Origin: Xenorhabdus anantnagensis
GTDB lineage: Bacteria; Pseudomonadota; Gammaproteobacteria; Enterobacterales; Enterobacteriaceae
Direction of reading: 5' to 3'
DNA: 64,000 nucleotides
Assembly: GCF_028598555.1 (NCBI RefSeq)
Contig: NZ_JAQRFN010000003.1
Location: 62,001 to 126,000 of the forward strand
Shown: piece after piece, positions 61,696 to 64,000 of the stretch
Layout: each line of letters opens with the position of its first letter
Position numbering within the stretch: position 1 is the first letter of the stretch
Translations under genes and position numbers: made by a program
The notes under the pieces: generated by a model
Databases searched by the model: none
What the model was told of the DNA's origin: nothing
Seen by the model: the letters and a program-made list of their open reading frames with translations, nothing else

Positions 61696-63318
61696 TTAGT
61701 GTTCAATAACATAAAGATCTTTTGTTGAAACATACCCTGTTGGACTGACATAAAAACCTCCGATATAGGGTTTTACCAATCTTGAATTAACATAATAATA
61801 AATAGGTACTACTGGAGAATCTCTGGTGATAACATCCAGTCCCTGTTGCTGATACAATTTATTATTAGTTTCTCCTGCTTTATTTATCAAAGTATCATAA
61901 TCACTACTTTCGTATGATGCCGTATTTTTAACTTGCCCCGATTGATACATATCTAAAAATGTCATCGGGCTATTATAATCAGCAATCCAGGCTCTTCTGA
62001 TAACTTCAAACTTACCTTGATGCATATTATCCAGCATCACTTTCCACTCTTGATTTTGTAAAGTGACATCAACCCCCAGATTCTTTTTCCACATTGAGCT
62101 GACGGCAATGGCAAGTTTTTTATGCGATTCATGAGTATTATAGAGCAGGTTAAATTTTAGAGGGTTATCTTGACCAAACCCAGCCTCATTCAATAACGCT
62201 TTAGCTTTTTCAACACGCTGAGCTTGTGTCCATGAAGCATAATCTGGCTCTGTAAAATTAACACCTCCAATATTGGGCGGCATAATAGTATAAGCTGGTT
62301 TTTGCCCCTGCCTTAATACTTTATATGCAATGACATCTCTATCCACAGCTAAATTTAATGCTTGCCTTACTTTAATATTATCAAATGGAGGTGTCTTATT
62401 GTTAAATTCGTAAAAATAGCTTCCAAGCTTAGGTGATATATGCACTTGATCATTTATTGTTTTTTTCAACGATTCAAAAGATTCCAATGGAATTGTTTTA
62501 GTAAAATCGATTTCTCCTGATAAATAACGATTTAAAGCCCCCTTTTCCGAACCAGTAACAAGATAAATGACTTTATTTATTACCGTATTTTTATCATTCC
62601 AATAATTAGAATTCCTTATACCAATAACTTGTTCATTCACCTTCCAATCAGATAATTTAAAAGGCCCACTGCCAACAAAACTTCCCGGTCTTGTCCATTT
62701 ATCGCCATGTTTCTTTATTACTTTTTCATTAAGAGGAACCATAACAGAGTGAGTCAATATCTGTAGAAAATCACCCATTGGTCTTTCTAACCTGATTTCT
62801 ATCCTCATATCATCCAGTGCTTTTACCCCCAACTCTTCCCCTTTCTTTTTACCAATAAGTACATCATTAGCATTCATGATCGCTGCATTTTCCAGATAAC
62901 TTCCATAAGGTGATACAGTATTGGGGTCAACCAGACGCCGCCAACTAAATACCACATCATGCGCCGTGATTGGTGAGCCATCTGACCATTTAAGCCCTTT
63001 TCTTAGATGGAAAATCCATGTTTTATTATCTTCCGTTTCCCAACGTTCCGCCAATCTTGGTTCAATATTGCCTTTCCTGTCGGTATAAACTAATCCATCA
63101 AAAAAGTCATGAATAATATCGAATTCAACATCGCTGGAAACTTTATGAGCATCCAATGAGGCAGGTTCTGACATATTATCACGCACGATTTCTTGTTTAT
63201 CTGCCAACCGTGTTCCTTCTGGGACAATCGCCGCATAAGATAGTGATATATTTCCAAAAATTAAAGCAATGGCACAGGGTAATAATTTTATTTTTTTACT
63301 GCTCGTTATTTTCCTCAT
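61696..63318 (-). CDS. Periplasmic oligopeptide-binding protein, OppA type (copy 2)
   Basis: 540 residues, the same length as copy 1 and alike along the whole protein (KTWIFHLRKGLKWSDGSPIT, KNLGVDVTLQNQEWKVMLDN, end DLYVIEH). A signal peptide precedes IVPEGTRLADKQEIVRDN. GGAGAG serves as ribosome site. Differences cluster in the middle binding-cleft region, so ligand range may differ from copy 1. Nearest relative within the window is copy 3. Confidence 0.92.
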   Translation of the reverse strand: MRKITSSKKIKLLPCAIALIFGNISLSYAAIVPEGTRLADKQEIVRDNMSEPASLDAHKVSSDVEFDIIHDFFDGLVYTDRKGNIEPRLAERWETEDNKTWIFHLRKGLKWSDGSPITAHDVVFSWRRLVDPNTVSPYGSYLENAAIMNANDVLIGKKKGEELGVKALDDMRIEIRLERPMGDFLQILTHSVMVPLNEKVIKKHGDKWTRPGSFVGSGPFKLSDWKVNEQVIGIRNSNYWNDKNTVINKVIYLVTGSEKGALNRYLSGEIDFTKTIPLESFESLKKTINDQVHISPKLGSYFYEFNNKTPPFDNIKVRQALNLAVDRDVIAYKVLRQGQKPAYTIMPPNIGGVNFTEPDYASWTQAQRVEKAKALLNEAGFGQDNPLKFNLLYNTHESHKKLAIAVSSMWKKNLGVDVTLQNQEWKVMLDNMHQGKFEVIRRAWIADYNSPMTFLDMYQSGQVKNTASYESSDYDTLINKAGETNNKLYQQQGLDVITRDSPVVPIYYYVNSRLVKPYIGGFYVSPTGYVSTKDLYVIEH

Positions 63319-63382
63319 ATTTTAACTCTCCATAATTGTCTTTATTTTTCGAATCCAAGTTAGATTAATAATTACTATAACA

Positions 63383-63408
63383 ATCAGAGCCTGTTAACAG
63401 GCCCTGAT
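63383..63408 (-). terminator. Terminator after oppA-type copy 3
   Basis: ATCAGAGCCTGT-TA-ACAGGCCCTGAT, 12-bp stem with one mismatch, just after the stop of copy 3. On the minus strand it is followed by TGTTATAG, without a strong T-run. Confidence 0.6.
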
Positions 63409-63413
63409 CTAAT

Positions 63414-64000
63414 TTAATGTTTAATGATATAGAGGTCTTTTGTAGAAATATAATCCATCGGGCTTACATAGAACCCGCCAACATACGGTTTTACCATTCG
63501 ATTACTGACATAACTATAAATCGGAATTACAGGCATATCATTGTTGAAAATATCCATCGCCTTTTGGTAATAAGCGATATCATTGGTTTCACCGGCTTTA
63601 ATCACCATCTGGTCGAAAGCACTATTTTCATAGAGCGGAATATTATGGCTGCTTCCTGTCAGGAAAGTATCCAAGAAAGACATAGGACTATTGTAATCGG
63701 CTGTCCATGCATATCTGACGACATCAAACTTGTTCTGATGCATATTATCCAACATCACTTTCCACTCTTGGTTTTGTAAGTTGGCTTGCACTCCTAAGTT
63801 CTGTTTCCACATTGAAGTGACAGCAATAGCAATCTTTTTATGCGATTCTCTTGTGTTATAAAGTAAGTTAAATTTGAGTGGATTACTTTGATTAAAACCT
63901 GCTTCATTTAACAATTTTTTGGCTTCTTTAATCCTTTGTTCCTGTGTCCATGAGGCATATTCTGGTGGATTTAATACAATGCCTCCAATATTAGGAGGAA
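63414..64000 (-). CDS. Periplasmic oligopeptide-binding protein, OppA type (copy 3, partial)
   Basis: The C-terminal 194 or so codons are in the window and the frame runs off the right edge without a start. Readable parts include PPNIGGIVLNPPEYASWTQE, then KKLLNEAGF, NLGVQANLQNQEWKVMLDN, and the end DLYIIKH. It is very like copy 2 and carries the same terminal motifs. Gene order shows it is transcribed before copy 2, with 95 bases between them. Confidence 0.9.
   Translation of the reverse strand, partial: PPNIGGIVLNPPEYASWTQEQRIKEAKKLLNEAGFNQSNPLKFNLLYNTRESHKKIAIAVTSMWKQNLGVQANLQNQEWKVMLDNMHQNKFDVVRYAWTADYNSPMSFLDTFLTGSSHNIPLYENSAFDQMVIKAGETNDIAYYQKAMDIFNNDMPVIPIYSYVSNRMVKPYVGGFYVSPMDYISTKDLYIIKH

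Overview
The window is a 64 kb chromosomal segment of a moderately AT-rich enteric gammaproteobacterium. Most genes run in the same order as the lon-to-sbcC segment of Escherichia coli: ppiD, hupB, lon, clpX, clpP, tig, bolA, yajG, ampG, cyoABCDE, yajR, yajQ, panE, yajL, thiI, xseB, ispA, dxs, pgpA, thiL, nusB, ribE, ribD, nrdR, secF, secD, yajC, tgt, queA, acpH, brnQ, phoR, phoB, sbcD, sbcC. Protein divergence from E. coli, an ERIC element and three small regulators with a PAS4-like N-terminus and a LuxR-type C-terminus point to the insect-pathogen/nematode-symbiont clade. Photorhabdus is most likely and Xenorhabdus is possible; this is an inference from gene content, not a database match.

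Region by region: 1-7.9 kb is the protein quality-control block (ppiD fragment, hupB, lon, clpX, clpP, tig, bolA, all on the minus strand), with heat-shock-type promoters readable before lon and clpP. 8.1-18 kb carries yajG-ampG, a Tsx/OmpK-type outer-membrane channel, the cytochrome bo3 operon cyoABCDE and yajR. 18.4-25.7 kb holds yajQ, panE-yajL, thiI and the isoprenoid operon xseB-ispA-dxs. 25.7-36.1 kb is an accessory island between dxs and pgpA, where E. coli has yajO. It contains one PAS4/LuxR gene, a LacI-type regulator with an NhaC-family antiporter and a MalY/PatB-type C-S lyase, two more PAS4/LuxR genes, and DUF969-DUF979-pcp. 36.1-46.2 kb is the core minus-strand run pgpA to queA. 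46.3-59 kb has acpH, an inserted peroxiredoxin and gamma-glutamyltransferase, then brnQ, phoR-phoB and sbcD-sbcC. 59-64 kb has a broken hicA remnant with an intact hicB and at least three tandem oppA-type genes, the last cut by the window edge.

The core genes cover proteolysis, aerobic respiration, thiamine, riboflavin and isoprenoid synthesis, Sec export, tRNA queuosine synthesis, the phosphate response and DNA repair. The accessory genes lean toward peptide, gamma-glutamyl, pyroglutamyl and sulfur amino acid use, and toward sensing small molecules, which would suit life in insect and nematode hosts.

The most unusual pattern that gene calling does not explain is a set of short tandem duplications. 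Units are mostly 15 bp, sometimes 10, 12 or 18 bp, in two to six copies at about twelve places. They lie next to or across gene ends and in frame inside ispA, queA and sbcC.
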